This document shows, one piece after another, positions 38,630 through 49,038 of a stretch of DNA of 64,000 bases. The stretch's first letter is position 1. Each line of letters starts with the position of its first letter. This DNA comes from Craspedostauros australis (Eukaryota > Bacillariophyta > Bacillariophyceae > Mastogloiales > Achnanthaceae): assembly GCA_026770025.1 (NCBI GenBank), contig JAMXDE010000024.1, forward strand, positions 310,001 through 374,000, written 5' to 3'. The notes below the pieces were generated by a model. That model was not told the origin of the DNA. It worked only from the letters and a program-made list of their open reading frames with translations, and did no database searches. The position numbers and the translations under genes are program-made.

Positions 38630-41082
38630 CATGATACGGTGACCAAGAGGTCTCTGTCATCGATAGTGGCAACAGATCCTTGAACAAGCCATGAATTAGC
38701 AGGGACGAAGTGCTTGCGCATCTGTTAGCGGACCTCTGTTAGTGGCAAAGTTGCGACAGAAGAGATGGCAACGAAAATCTTGCAAAACGAGGCTATGAAG
38801 AGGAGAGGGAGAGATATGCGTTGCCTGCAACTCAGGACACACCCATTAACGATCCTACGACCTCCAGGTCGCAGTTGATGCACTCACGATAACACTAGTT
38901 GTGGAGTGTTTTTTGAGTTTTACTCGTGATGAGTCGTGATAAAGTAGACTAAATTAGAGCACACCCAAAACCATCCAAACAACTGCTTATGATGTTATAT
39001 CTCAACAACGCACCATTTAAAATTAAAACTAGACAGTTCATTCGGACGCTTGGCTATCGTTTATTCTGAATATCTTAGTTAAATTTGTATGAACTTTATT
39101 TTTAATGTCGTTTTGGCTTGCTGTCTGTCAGGTGGTGGGTGCAAAAAATTCTCGATGGCACCATGCTGCCCTACCTTCACCACCCATGATCATCATTATC
39201 ATCCCTGGCATTTTCACAATCTGCGCACCACACTGGCTCCGGATACCCCCCATCTATCCACTCCATGAAGATCCTGCGCAGATAGCCGCATCTCATACTC
39301 CAAACTGTCCCTGCACTGAAACGCAGAATTTTCGAACACCCGATTCCGACACGGATGCCGTTCGGATTTGGATCCGTATCTCGTCGATACGATCCTTGCA
39401 GCTCCTTCACATGCCCCTCATGCGTTCCCACATTCTCTGGCGACACACTGATGTGTTCAGAATGGGTGGGGCGCTCATACCTCCAAAGGTGCACCTCCAT
39501 GTGATGATGCCATCATGATGTTTTTCCGACACCCAAAAAAATCCCTTTCGTGTGCATCCCAGGCTGCAGCCTCTTCCAGACCGTATCTGCGCAGGATACT
39601 TCGCCATGGCCATCTTGAGTTGATTCCTAACACATCTTGAATGGGTGGTTTGGCGATATGGGTGACTTTTCAATGGCACCCATCACCAGCGAAGTCACGT
39701 GATGTGTCCGCCGCCACCCGCCAAAAAACTCTTGCCCGCCACTTGTTTCTTGCGGAGGGCACCTTCCAGGCCACCCCCGACCCTCAAACTTCGTGTGCAT
39801 CTTCAACGTATCCTCTTGGATACGTCTTGCCCACCCATGGTCGTTGGAATGGCCTGTGCATTCCAGGCAGAGACCATATCCAATGAGCATATTTTCCTCC
39901 GAATCGTGTCATGTGCGCGTGGGCCTGCCACGGCCCCAAATAAGCCAAGATGACATCCCGCTCTCGCTCATCCACCAAACTTTCCATGGCGGTTCCGCCT
40001 ATGCCCTCAGATCTTGCACTGGACCGCTGGTTGTGGCAGTGCCGTCGATGCCATTCGACAGCGCTTGTGGAGTTTTGTTGTGTTTCTCCATTGTCGTGTT
40101 GTTGTGTTGTGTTTGGTGTTCTCAAACAGTTTTTGCTGTTGGGGGCCATGGAGATTAACCACAATTCTACCAAATGCGCCCATCAATGAGAACACTTTGC
40201 GAGTCCCGAATTGCACCTCCATTCCACAACGACACAGCGAAGGCACAAAATCCTCCTCACAAAATGGACAACGGAAACATTGCGCATCTGCGACGAGCTG
40301 CTGTTGATTCTCTGCTGCTTGTAGTCATAGCTTACACAGAATGTAGAATGACTGTGACCTTCCCACAAAGGAAAGAGTGGATGGTACAAGGCACCTTGTG
40401 ACCATTCTCCTGTGTTGTTCATGCCATTCTGTGGTGCGCTGCGCCGTGCTGCGCGTCGATGACTGGTGATGCGCTGTGCTGTGCTGTGCTGTGCTGTTCT
40501 CCTTGTGTGCCTGGTGTGCGTCGCGACCAGCCAATCTCGTACAATCAGCTTGCAACCTCTATTGACACACAGCTAGTATTCACCATGAGTTCCCTTGTTG
40601 TTAGACCATGTGTGCTGAATCAATCCAATCGTTGTTCGAGTTTTGAGTCCTTTGTGTCAATCACGCTTCGATTCGAAAGATCCAAGAAAACTACTCGATA
40701 GAATTCGGAAAATGTGATGCGGGTTTCAGACCCAAGACAAAATTAGGAAGATGATCCAAGAGGATCAAAGAGACTCTATTAGACCTCCAAACATGTGTCA
40801 TTGCACATGTTTGGACACAGATACACTAATTAGCAAGAGTAACCAGAAGTTTGGCATGGTTACAACATGATGGACAATGGTGAATAGCACCATTAGTGGA
40901 GCCAAGAAGTAGAAAACAGGAAGATGATGAGCTCTTATTGATGAGCTCATAATCTCAACAAACTTAACTTTGTAAACCATCACTTCAAACAAGCACACAC
41001 AATAACACAGTTCTATCAACCTTCACCAACATTGGACGTAGTTGTATCATCCCGCAACCACTGAACTCTTCACCTCGCAAGC
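38630..41082. other. 2.4 kb without a supportable gene
   Basis: Short open frames on both strands have no recognisable domains and biased composition. Contents seen: an AT-rich stretch (about 38900-39110), a (CTGTG)n microsatellite of about five units near 40468-40495, and a perfect 12-bp hairpin with a 6-nt loop at 40786-40815. The last part is presumably the upstream region of the transposase gene. Confidence 0.4.
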
Positions 41083-43629
41083 ATGCTGCGCGCTGGTGAC
41101 TGTGTGAAGGTGGCATCCCACCAGAGCTCAAGCGGCAGGGTCCATGACCTGGGCGTATGTCATGTTGATTTTGCAATGAAGCAGACCACGGACGGCGCTA
41201 CAGTCAAACGCAATGGGCCTCTTGCACCAGGAGAGGTGGCAATGGTCATGGTGACCCCAGTGATGGGGCAGAGCCGAATGTATGTTGTTCGCGAGGATCT
41301 GTGCACACCACACAGCCTCGCTACCTTCGCACGGACTCGCACTGCTGGAGGCCTTGCTAAGCCTTCCCTCCTTTCTCCCCAGCATCACTCCGTCGCTGCC
41401 ACGCGTGTCAACAACAAGGCTAAGCCCCCCACACCATCCCCAACTACCACAGAATCGCAAGAAGCCAAAATCGCCGCTTTTCTCGAGGTCTCGCGGCGTC
41501 AGAAAGCAACAGCAATCGCCCAGCTCACGAACCAGATGAAGAAAGGCGCGAAAACAAAAGGATGGTTGCAAAAGGATGGAGGGCATAGTATTGCTAAGCC
41601 TGGTAATCTTAGCAAGCGCCTTGACAAAGAAGACAATCGGAACTACACTGTTCTCTATTTCAATTTGGGTGGGATTCCTGAACATGCAGAGTTGATCGCC
41701 CATGCATGGGGTATCAACCGCACCACAGTGGGGCGCAACATTGTGAAATTCCAAACGGAGACGCTCGAATGCAAGAAGCGAAGTGACGCAGGCAGCAGCA
41801 TCTTCACCTGCCCCATCAAGCAACGACAGTACTTCACGCAGCGCGCAGCCTTTGAGAAACAACTACGTCTTCGACATCCAGAGCAACAGTTCAAGAACGA
41901 CGAAATTGCTTCTGCCTATGCCTCTGCTTCGCCGGAAGAGCTGGCATCCGCAAAAGTGCTGGCTGATTTGTGGTTGGAGCGTGGTCCCTTCCTGCAATTT
42001 GAGCTCCAGGATGTGTTGCGACGGTGCAATGGCGCAATCTCGTGGGACAGAATTGCATGGAAACTGGCAGGCAGCGGAAACCCGCAAGTCGTTGGTCCGA
42101 AGTGTATTCGCAAATTCGTCATGGGATTGGAAGGCAGTGAGTACCGTTCTACAACAATACTCCCTCTGATCAATGGCACCACTACAGCAAAGCGCGACAT
42201 CTGGGCTCAGGACTTCTGTGTGTTCTGGGAATCAGCTGAGCTGTTTGAGAATACGCAAGTTGTCCTTGTCCACATGGACGAAAAGTGGTTCTACTCCATT
42301 GTCGCTCGCATGCATCTGAAACATGTGCCCCAGATGGGAGTTAAGCCTGTGAAGCAGACTGTGCATCACAAGTGTCACATTGACAAGACCATGGCAATTG
42401 CATCAACAGCATTTGCCCCAACAAATAACTGTTTTGCGAAAGGAGGAAAGGCGTATAAGGTGAACTTCGAACGTGTTGGGCGCATGGTCCGAGCGCAGAA
42501 GACCACGTACAAGCGAACTTGGGTCTCGCCAACCAAGTACAAGCACCTTCCTGATCCCGAGAAAATCTCTCGCAAGAAGGGTGAACTGTACTTCCAACCA
42601 CTGGAAATCACGGGCAGCAAGGAAACAGATGGTCATCGTGTTAAGCCCAAGCCGAAGTACAGCCTCAAGAAATTCTTCCGCGAAAAAGAACTCCCCGCAC
42701 TGGATTCGCTCGCCAGCAAAATCAAGGCCGAAACCGGAAAGAACGTGGTGATTCGGTACCAGATGGATGGCGCAGGGCCACACAGAGACACGGAGCTACT
42801 TAGATTCATCAACAAGGAGTTCGACAGTCGCGGATGGCACTTACAACTGCAACCACCAAATTCTCCCATCACGAATGTGAAAGACGATGCGATATTCCCA
42901 GCGATGTCAAAACACGTGTCAGTGTATCAAGGTGAACACCATGGAAGCCGATTGCTTACCACTGAGGCATTGTGGAATGCTTGTGGAACCTGTTGGAAAC
43001 AATTCAAGCTGGACAAGGTGGCTAGCGCGTATGTTCGCCACCATCAGATTGCCTACGCAATTTGTGCTGCAAAAGGAGGTGACGAATTTGTGACGGAGCG
43101 CAAGGGACTGCACATGAATGTGCGGAAACAAACGTCCACGGAATTCGACAAAGAGGGCAACAAGATCGGCGTTACCGTGTCTCACACGGACTTCGTGTTG
43201 GAGGAGGATGAGGCTACCCGCGCGACCACCAACAAACCAACTGCAACAGACAACAAAGGCAAATCAGCTGACTTCAAATACGCCAAGCCCGACATCAAAG
43301 GTATGTACGATGATGCGCTCAAGGTGATGGCTGTCAGTGGACTGCAGTGCCTGAAAACGAATCTGCCAACAACCAGCAGCCTCATTCCGTTGCTGGAGAA
43401 GCAAATCGTTGCGACAACCAGAGCCAACGAGGAGGCTGAGCAACAGAAGAAAGACGAGAAGAGAAAGAAGCAACCCAGCAAGAGCAAAGCCGACATCATT
43501 GAGCCTTGCAACAACAACAGCAAAGCCAAAGCAGCACCCACCATGAACACATTCGAAGTGGCCATGTTCGTTGGCAAGGACGAGCATCACAGCAAAGCAG
43601 AGCAGGATACCAACACAGCAGAGATGTAG
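41083..43629 (+). CDS. Mariner-like (IS630/Tc1-mariner superfamily) DDE transposase, 848 aa
   Basis: Likely cuts and moves a mariner-type DNA transposon. Residues about 180-230 hold an HTH-like segment (HAWGINRTTVGRNI), as in plant mariner-like transposases. Catalytic motifs: VHMDEKWF with D399, YQMDGAGPH with D562, and QPPNSPITNVKDDAIF with D601 or D602. The D-D spacing is 38 or 39, near the DD39D of plant elements. The usual SPD of the third motif is SPI here, but the catalytic Asp position is kept. N-terminal (about 1-110) and Lys/Ala-rich C-terminal extensions are long for the family. The frame is intact. I found no flanking terminal inverted repeats or TA duplication, so it may be immobilised, domesticated, or bounded by short or diverged ends. 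Confidence 0.85.
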   Translation: MLRAGDCVKVASHQSSSGRVHDLGVCHVDFAMKQTTDGATVKRNGPLAPGEVAMVMVTPVMGQSRMYVVREDLCTPHSLATFARTRTAGGLAKPSLLSPQHHSVAATRVNNKAKPPTPSPTTTESQEAKIAAFLEVSRRQKATAIAQLTNQMKKGAKTKGWLQKDGGHSIAKPGNLSKRLDKEDNRNYTVLYFNLGGIPEHAELIAHAWGINRTTVGRNIVKFQTETLECKKRSDAGSSIFTCPIKQRQYFTQRAAFEKQLRLRHPEQQFKNDEIASAYASASPEELASAKVLADLWLERGPFLQFELQDVLRRCNGAISWDRIAWKLAGSGNPQVVGPKCIRKFVMGLEGSEYRSTTILPLINGTTTAKRDIWAQDFCVFWESAELFENTQVVLVHMDEKWFYSIVARMHLKHVPQMGVKPVKQTVHHKCHIDKTMAIASTAFAPTNNCFAKGGKAYKVNFERVGRMVRAQKTTYKRTWVSPTKYKHLPDPEKISRKKGELYFQPLEITGSKETDGHRVKPKPKYSLKKFFREKELPALDSLASKIKAETGKNVVIRYQMDGAGPHRDTELLRFINKEFDSRGWHLQLQPPNSPITNVKDDAIFPAMSKHVSVYQGEHHGSRLLTTEALWNACGTCWKQFKLDKVASAYVRHHQIAYAICAAKGGDEFVTERKGLHMNVRKQTSTEFDKEGNKIGVTVSHTDFVLEEDEATRATTNKPTATDNKGKSADFKYAKPDIKGMYDDALKVMAVSGLQCLKTNLPTTSSLIPLLEKQIVATTRANEEAEQQKKDEKRKKQPSKSKADIIEPCNNNSKAKAAPTMNTFEVAMFVGKDEHHSKAEQDTNTAEM

Positions 43630-43742
43630 CTGCAAATCAAAGTAGTAGTATTATATGTTATAGGCACACCTGTGATTGGAGTGCCTGTGTGCACATCGTC
43701 TGTTTGATGGCATGGAGGATTGTGATGTGTGATGTGTGGTGT

Positions 43743-43822
43743 GTGGTGTGGTGTGTGGTGTGGTGTGGTGTGGTGTGGTGTGGTGTGGTGTGGTGTGGTG
43801 TGGTGTGGTGTGGTGTGGTGTG
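43743..43822. repeat. (GTGTG)n pentanucleotide microsatellite
   Basis: About 80 bp of TGGTG/GTGTG units, nearly perfect over the central 60 bp, lying about 110 bp after the transposase stop codon. Confidence 0.95.
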
Positions 43823-44286
43823 TGATGTTTGTTTTGTGTTTTGTGACGAGTGGTGTGAATTGTGTGACGCGGACCGTATTTTTGTGTCGTGAATGGTGTG
43901 CGTCGTGGAGCCATCGCGTCGTGGAGCCGGCACGTTGTGTTGTGCCGTTCTGGTCGGAAAATTTCCATCCGAACCACACACAAAAACGCTCCAAGGCCTC
44001 AACTGCGTCGATCGGAGCGCCAGCACAATCGGTGTGTGTCGCACAAACCAATCGAATGGCAAAGCCTCCTCTTGGTTGGTACCGCACTCGTACATCTGTA
44101 CCACATCGTGCCATGCCAGTATTCCGCTTTCTCTTCATCACACATGTGCAACCCTCGCGATCGTTGCTGCCATCAAGTCCAAGCGTCTGTACTCGTCACT
44201 GGAGCACCAACGATGCATCCTCTGATCATTCATCTCTGCTCGTGCCCTGCCGACGGCGCTGCCACTAGCACAATCGTCATGTATTG

Positions 44287-44312
44287 GTAGAGTAGAGTAG
44301 AGTAGAGTAGAG
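44287..44312. repeat. (GTAGA)n microsatellite
   Basis: Five uninterrupted GTAGA units. Confidence 0.9.
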
Positions 44313-44998
44313 CGCAACGAATCCACACCATACCATGCTCATATGCTATACTATGCTATGTTGTGATGTGCTAGTGCAGCTCCTATAATATGTTACATTC
44401 GATGAGCTATTCCGTCGTCTGCGTGCTGAAGACGAACACGCAGGACGCCCCCTTCTGCAGATACAGACGTTCTGGGTAACCAAACGTGGCATCACCGAGT
44501 CTTCGTTTTAGTTCGCACATAACGTTTCCTCGCTGAGCTGGCCTCGAACAAGACAAGTTTAGAATACTCGACGAGTTGTACGACAAGAACGCAAGTGCAC
44601 TCGTATGGATGTCTGGACGGAGTGGTTGAAACTGTAGTCAAGTTGTGTGGTTCATCTTCGGATATGCTCCCTTGAAGTCATGGGCAAAGGTACCATATCA
44701 TGCTATACTAGCACATGGAAGTACGAGAATGCACAACTGGCAAGGCGCAGCACAGCACAGGATGCAAACGATTGTTCCATGACTGTATTGTAACATGTAT
44801 TCTATTCTTCGATCATCGTGCCATATGCAACGATGGAGTTGAGTTGAGCCATTCGTTCTGAATATGGATCGCATCCATGCTGTCTTGCCGCTGCGGAAGA
44901 TGCGACCGTATGAGCATGGGCGTACATGTGGATACGTCGTGATGTTTGTACTCCCACTCCTGTTCGCGCCCTGAGAGTGCGGTCAGCCATTTCATTTT

Positions 44999-47721
44999 TC
45001 AAGAGCATGCATCGTTATTTTGTCCAGGGCAGTCGTTGGATGGGCTGTCGATGGTGTAGGTCCAGCCAGGAGAGCCGCTGCACATGTCTGTCGCCATGCA
45101 GTCCTGACAGTTGCTTGGAGCCGCGCAGGTGTTCGCCGCCACGACCAGATCATCAACCGCCAAGTTGGAGTTTGCAACACCGTTACAGCTGTCTTGTGAC
45201 AAGCATGTGCCACTGCCAATGGTGATACAACCGAGAGTCTTGAACGGGCCAGCGTGAACATTCTGACTAGCGCGTTGTCCCTCACAAGCGTTCATCCCCA
45301 CGTCGATGTTGGCAAGCGTAGGCGTGGAGATACTGGCAGACTGGGCAGCGCAAATTCCATGGCCTTTGCAGCCATCCACGCCATTGCGTCCTCCGCTTTG
45401 CATCCGGATGTTGCCATAGATGTTCTGCCCAAGATTCTCGCAGCTGTTTGTGCTGGTGCATGCGGCTGGCCCGATGATCTGGTAGCCAATGGTGGCCGTG
45501 GCGCTGGGAGGGCTGGAAAAAGATCCAATATTCTTGCAGGATTTTGGTCCCAGACAGCTGCTGAGGATGATGGCATCCTTCGAAACCTCTTCGCAGGAAC
45601 TATCACTTGCACATGAGTCCAGGGTGATGATGATGTCGCCCCTGAGAGTCCAACCAAGAGTTCCTCAGCGGCAGGCCCCGCCCACAGCACCGCATCTCGT
45701 GGATAGGCTTGCGGCGTTCGCAGTGAGAAGGATGCCATCGCCTTCGAGAGCAGTGAGGATGGCTGCGATTGCTTGGGGGTCATTCTTGATGCGATCAAAT
45801 CGTACCTGCGCCTGTTGCTGCGACGTCCGGCTGCCTTGGTCGTCATCGCATCCGAAGATGCTTTTCACGAACCTGTCCTTGTTCGTTGGGAGAGACTCGT
45901 TGTTGTTGACGAATTGTGCGCATGTGCCCACATCATCATCGCAGAGGACGACTTGTCTGGAGGTGAAGCCCGCAGTAACCTCCCCAGCCTCATTCAAGCA
46001 AAGGGTCTGCAGGGTGGTCTTGTTGATGGTTGGGGAGTTTGTTGGAACAAAAGTTGACAGATCGGATGGCTGCTCTGTCGGAATCATCGTTGGGGTATCG
46101 CTTGCCAGCGGAGAAGGGGGCGAAAGTTGGGCAATCTGTTGGGCGTTGGTCTTTGTTGATGCAGAATTGATCGACCCTTTTCACTGGTTGGGTCGCCATC
46201 GACGTCTTTGGGGCAGGCGACGGCAGCATCGTAGATAATGAAGACTTCGTCGCTGTCGCAGTTGGTTTTTGTCATGCATTCGTAGCATGCGCCGCTGCTG
46301 TCACAGCCATAGTCTGGCACAATGATGTCAGTTGTCACTGAGTCACCGAATCCCAATCCCGGGCAAGCGTAGGCTGCGGCGCAGGCATTGTCGCCGATGC
46401 TCAAGCTGCCCTGAATCTTCGCAGGTGATGGCAACGATGTGCATGTGCAGTCGTAGTAACCGCTCGCATGTGCTGCGGTGCATGCATATTCACCAAGGCA
46501 TGCGTTGAACCCAATTCTGACGTGGCTCTGGGAACGGCTGGGCCCGTACTGTTCAACGCGGTAGCCAACGCTCGCACAGGCGTAGGGTCCAACGCAGGCG
46601 CCGCTTTGTATGATGGCGTCTCTGTAGGAGTATGTGCCAGCAAGGACGCAGGAAAGATAATCAGTGCAGGCCAGTTGACCAATGAAGGTGACACCGTATG
46701 TTGGGTGAGGACCATAGCAATTGGAAACATAAAGAGAGTTCATGCCGGCGCATACCCCTTTGCTGGTACAGGATGAAGCCAGGACCAATGTGTTTCGTCC
46801 CATCCTGTCGCAAGATCCAGACCCAATGCAGGCAGTGGTGGCAATGGTCATGAAACTGTAACCGTCGGCGCTGGTACAGTGATACTTCTCTGCACAGCTT
46901 GGAGCCCCAGCGTCCTGGCACATGTAGTAGATGTCCTCGCCACCAAGAGCTGTGAGCAGAGTGGTGCCGGCGGCGGACAATAGCTTCAGCTCCTCAGCTA
47001 GCAAGGGGCTGGACGCATATCGGTTGAATAGCTTGTGCGCATCCCCCTTGGTCAAGAGGCCAGCGCATGCAAAGTAATTCTGCAATCCTGGTGTGCTTCG
47101 AACAGCAGTGACGGCCTTGCGGTACGATGTCTTGGATGGATTGCAGATGATGGTCTTCGGCTCGGATGCCTCCGGCGGAAAGCATGGCGGCGCAACATCT
47201 GGCTCGCAGGCCACGGAGATGCTGGAATCAAATGCAAACGAGATGGTTGTCGGTGCAGATGTAGGCCCTGATGTCGGCATGCTGGTTGCTCCGCCTGTTG
47301 GCTGGTCAGTCGGTGATGAGGTAGGCCTCAGGGTTGGATTGCTGGTCGGCAAGGCAACTGGCCGCCCAGTTGGCCTTGAAGTTGGTGCCCCAGTTGGTGG
47401 CAAGGTTGGTGTAGAAGTCGGTGTTGTCGTCATTATTCAGGCCAACGCAGTTGGTGCCAATGTAGGAGAGCTGGTAGGCGAACTGGTTGGTGCCACACTG
47501 GGATTGCTGCTTGGATTGTTGGACGGTGCTCCCGTCTGTTTGTTACCCTTGACGTTCTTTGGAATGAAACCACCGTCGCCCTTCAGCAGTCTGGTTGCCT
47601 GCATCGCAACATGAAGTTCGTTGGTTGGGTCAATCAATCTATGGCCGCGAAGGATGGCATCGATCGTCTTGCATTCGGCGAGCAAGATCGCCGTGATGGT
47701 AACTGCCTTGAAGTTGAGCAT
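44999..47721 (-). pseudogene. PT-rich, Cys-repeat secreted-type protein, broken by two TGA codons and a frameshift
   Basis: Reads from ATG 47721 with a weak signal-peptide-like start (MLNFKAVTITAILLA). It then enters a Pro-Thr-rich linker (repeated S-x-P-T), followed by Cys-rich repeats of the type AC-x-G-x-x-AC or SC-x-G-x-x-AC alternating with I/V-G strands, suggestive of a beta-helix or wall-associated protein. In-frame TGA codons lie at 47439-47437 (inside the PT linker, which continues after it) and 45667-45665. The frame shifts by one base near 46174-46181, in AAAAGGG on the coding strand. Coding character continues across all three breaks to the stop at 44999. It is probably a recent pseudogene; unrecognised introns or assembly errors are alternatives. 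Confidence 0.7.
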
Positions 47722-49038
47722 CTTCGGTTTCCACGTGATCTTTGCTTGGTTGTGGTTTGCTGGAATGCTGTTTCTTTCCTCTCGAATTTGGACGAGCGGT
47801 TTACTATTGCTCGTATTTGCTTCAAGGCTCCTTCACACTCGTGGCTGGATTGGTACTTTCGGTTGTGTTGATGTCGTCCCTTGCGCCTTGGCGTTCATGC
47901 AGGAGGATCGTGCTGCACGGTTGCGCAGGATGCATACCGTACCACGTTGATCATGTGCGCACCGCATGTTATCGGAGAAGAAAAATGGAAACAGCAACAG
48001 TGGCAAGAATGTGGATTGGCTGAGCTGTGCATGCATCATTCACAGGATTGGCAGCCGAGGTGAAGACGATGTCGTGGTGATTGGCAAAGCACTGTCGTCT
48101 GCGTCGTACAGATCGCCAATGCGCTTCGTCGTATTCCGAGACGATTGGATGTTGCTGGTTTCCATTGTGAGACTGGTCAACGTGGAGTGTTGTTGGCTGT
48201 CCTGGCCTGGCACATTCTGTTGTTGCCGCGCGCAGTCATCATCTTGTCTTGCGGAGGAAGAGTCACACGATGTCTCTTCCTCTGTTGTGACTCGTTTCTC
48301 ATGACGTGGAATACGTTCCCTGTGACGTAGAAGACGGATCAGCGAGAGCAAACACACAATAGCTCTAAATATCCAATCGCCGTTTCTCCCAAAAGCAAGC
48401 AAACCAGTGACAACAAGGGGCCAAAACTCCACAACTAGTGTTATCGTGAGTGCATCAACTGCGACCTGGAGGTAGTACCATCATTTTGGTCTCAACGCGT
48501 GATGCAATAACATGAAACAAAGTACATAGATCAGAACAGTCTAAACTAAAATTCTATGCTACAGAGAAGAAGCCGATCCAGTCATGTTGGTCGCCTTTCT
48601 TCGTAGGTCACGAACGAGTCATGAGTACCAATGTGAAATCCGAACGTGAGTGCCACATGTGACATCAACACAGGGGTGTTCATGTGAAATGCGATAGGCC
48701 TTTGTTGAAGCGCGATTCTTGTCCTCTTCAGCGAATGAAACAGAGAACAAGAGAGAAGGGACCAGGTCGAACAGAGTGCGCAACTCCAGGCGCTGAGAGG
48801 CATGTGTGGAACCACATGTGGCCAGCCTCAGCGGATGTTTGCGTTGCTGAATGGATGTTGCCTCGCTTCCTCCGTCCGCCCTGGTGACTTCCAAAGAGGA
48901 GGTGGAGTCATGATGACGCGAAGATCCCATTTGTCCATCCTCTGAGCCACTCGGACGTTGCATATTCTGCACGAGTAGAACACTCACGGCCACGATAACA
49001 GCAGCAGAGTACCAACACGAGCATCCAACACCAATGGT
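47722..49038. other. Region between the Cys-rich gene and the ATPase gene
   Basis: No gene that I can support. A minus-strand frame at 48619-49050 (143 codons, with one hydrophobic stretch) overlaps the ATPase start and is not convincing. It presumably holds the divergent promoters of the two flanking genes. Confidence 0.4.

Larger units (their letters stand above)
43630..44998. other. Spacer rich in pentanucleotide microsatellites
   Basis: Beyond the two microsatellites listed separately, no gene is supported. A short direct repeat, GTCGTGGAGCC, occurs twice near 43902-43929. Confidence 0.4.

Noticed and set aside
39105-40422. Several 70-140-codon ORFs on both strands
   Set aside because: They overlap each other in different frames and show no domain or consistent codon bias.
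43587-44141. His/Thr-repeat and Val/Trp-repeat ORFs
   Set aside because: Translations of the pentanucleotide microsatellite.
44999-47721. Selenocysteine recoding of the two TGA codons
   Set aside because: One TGA lies in a simple PT linker, a frameshift is also present, and I could not identify a SECIS element; decay is simpler.
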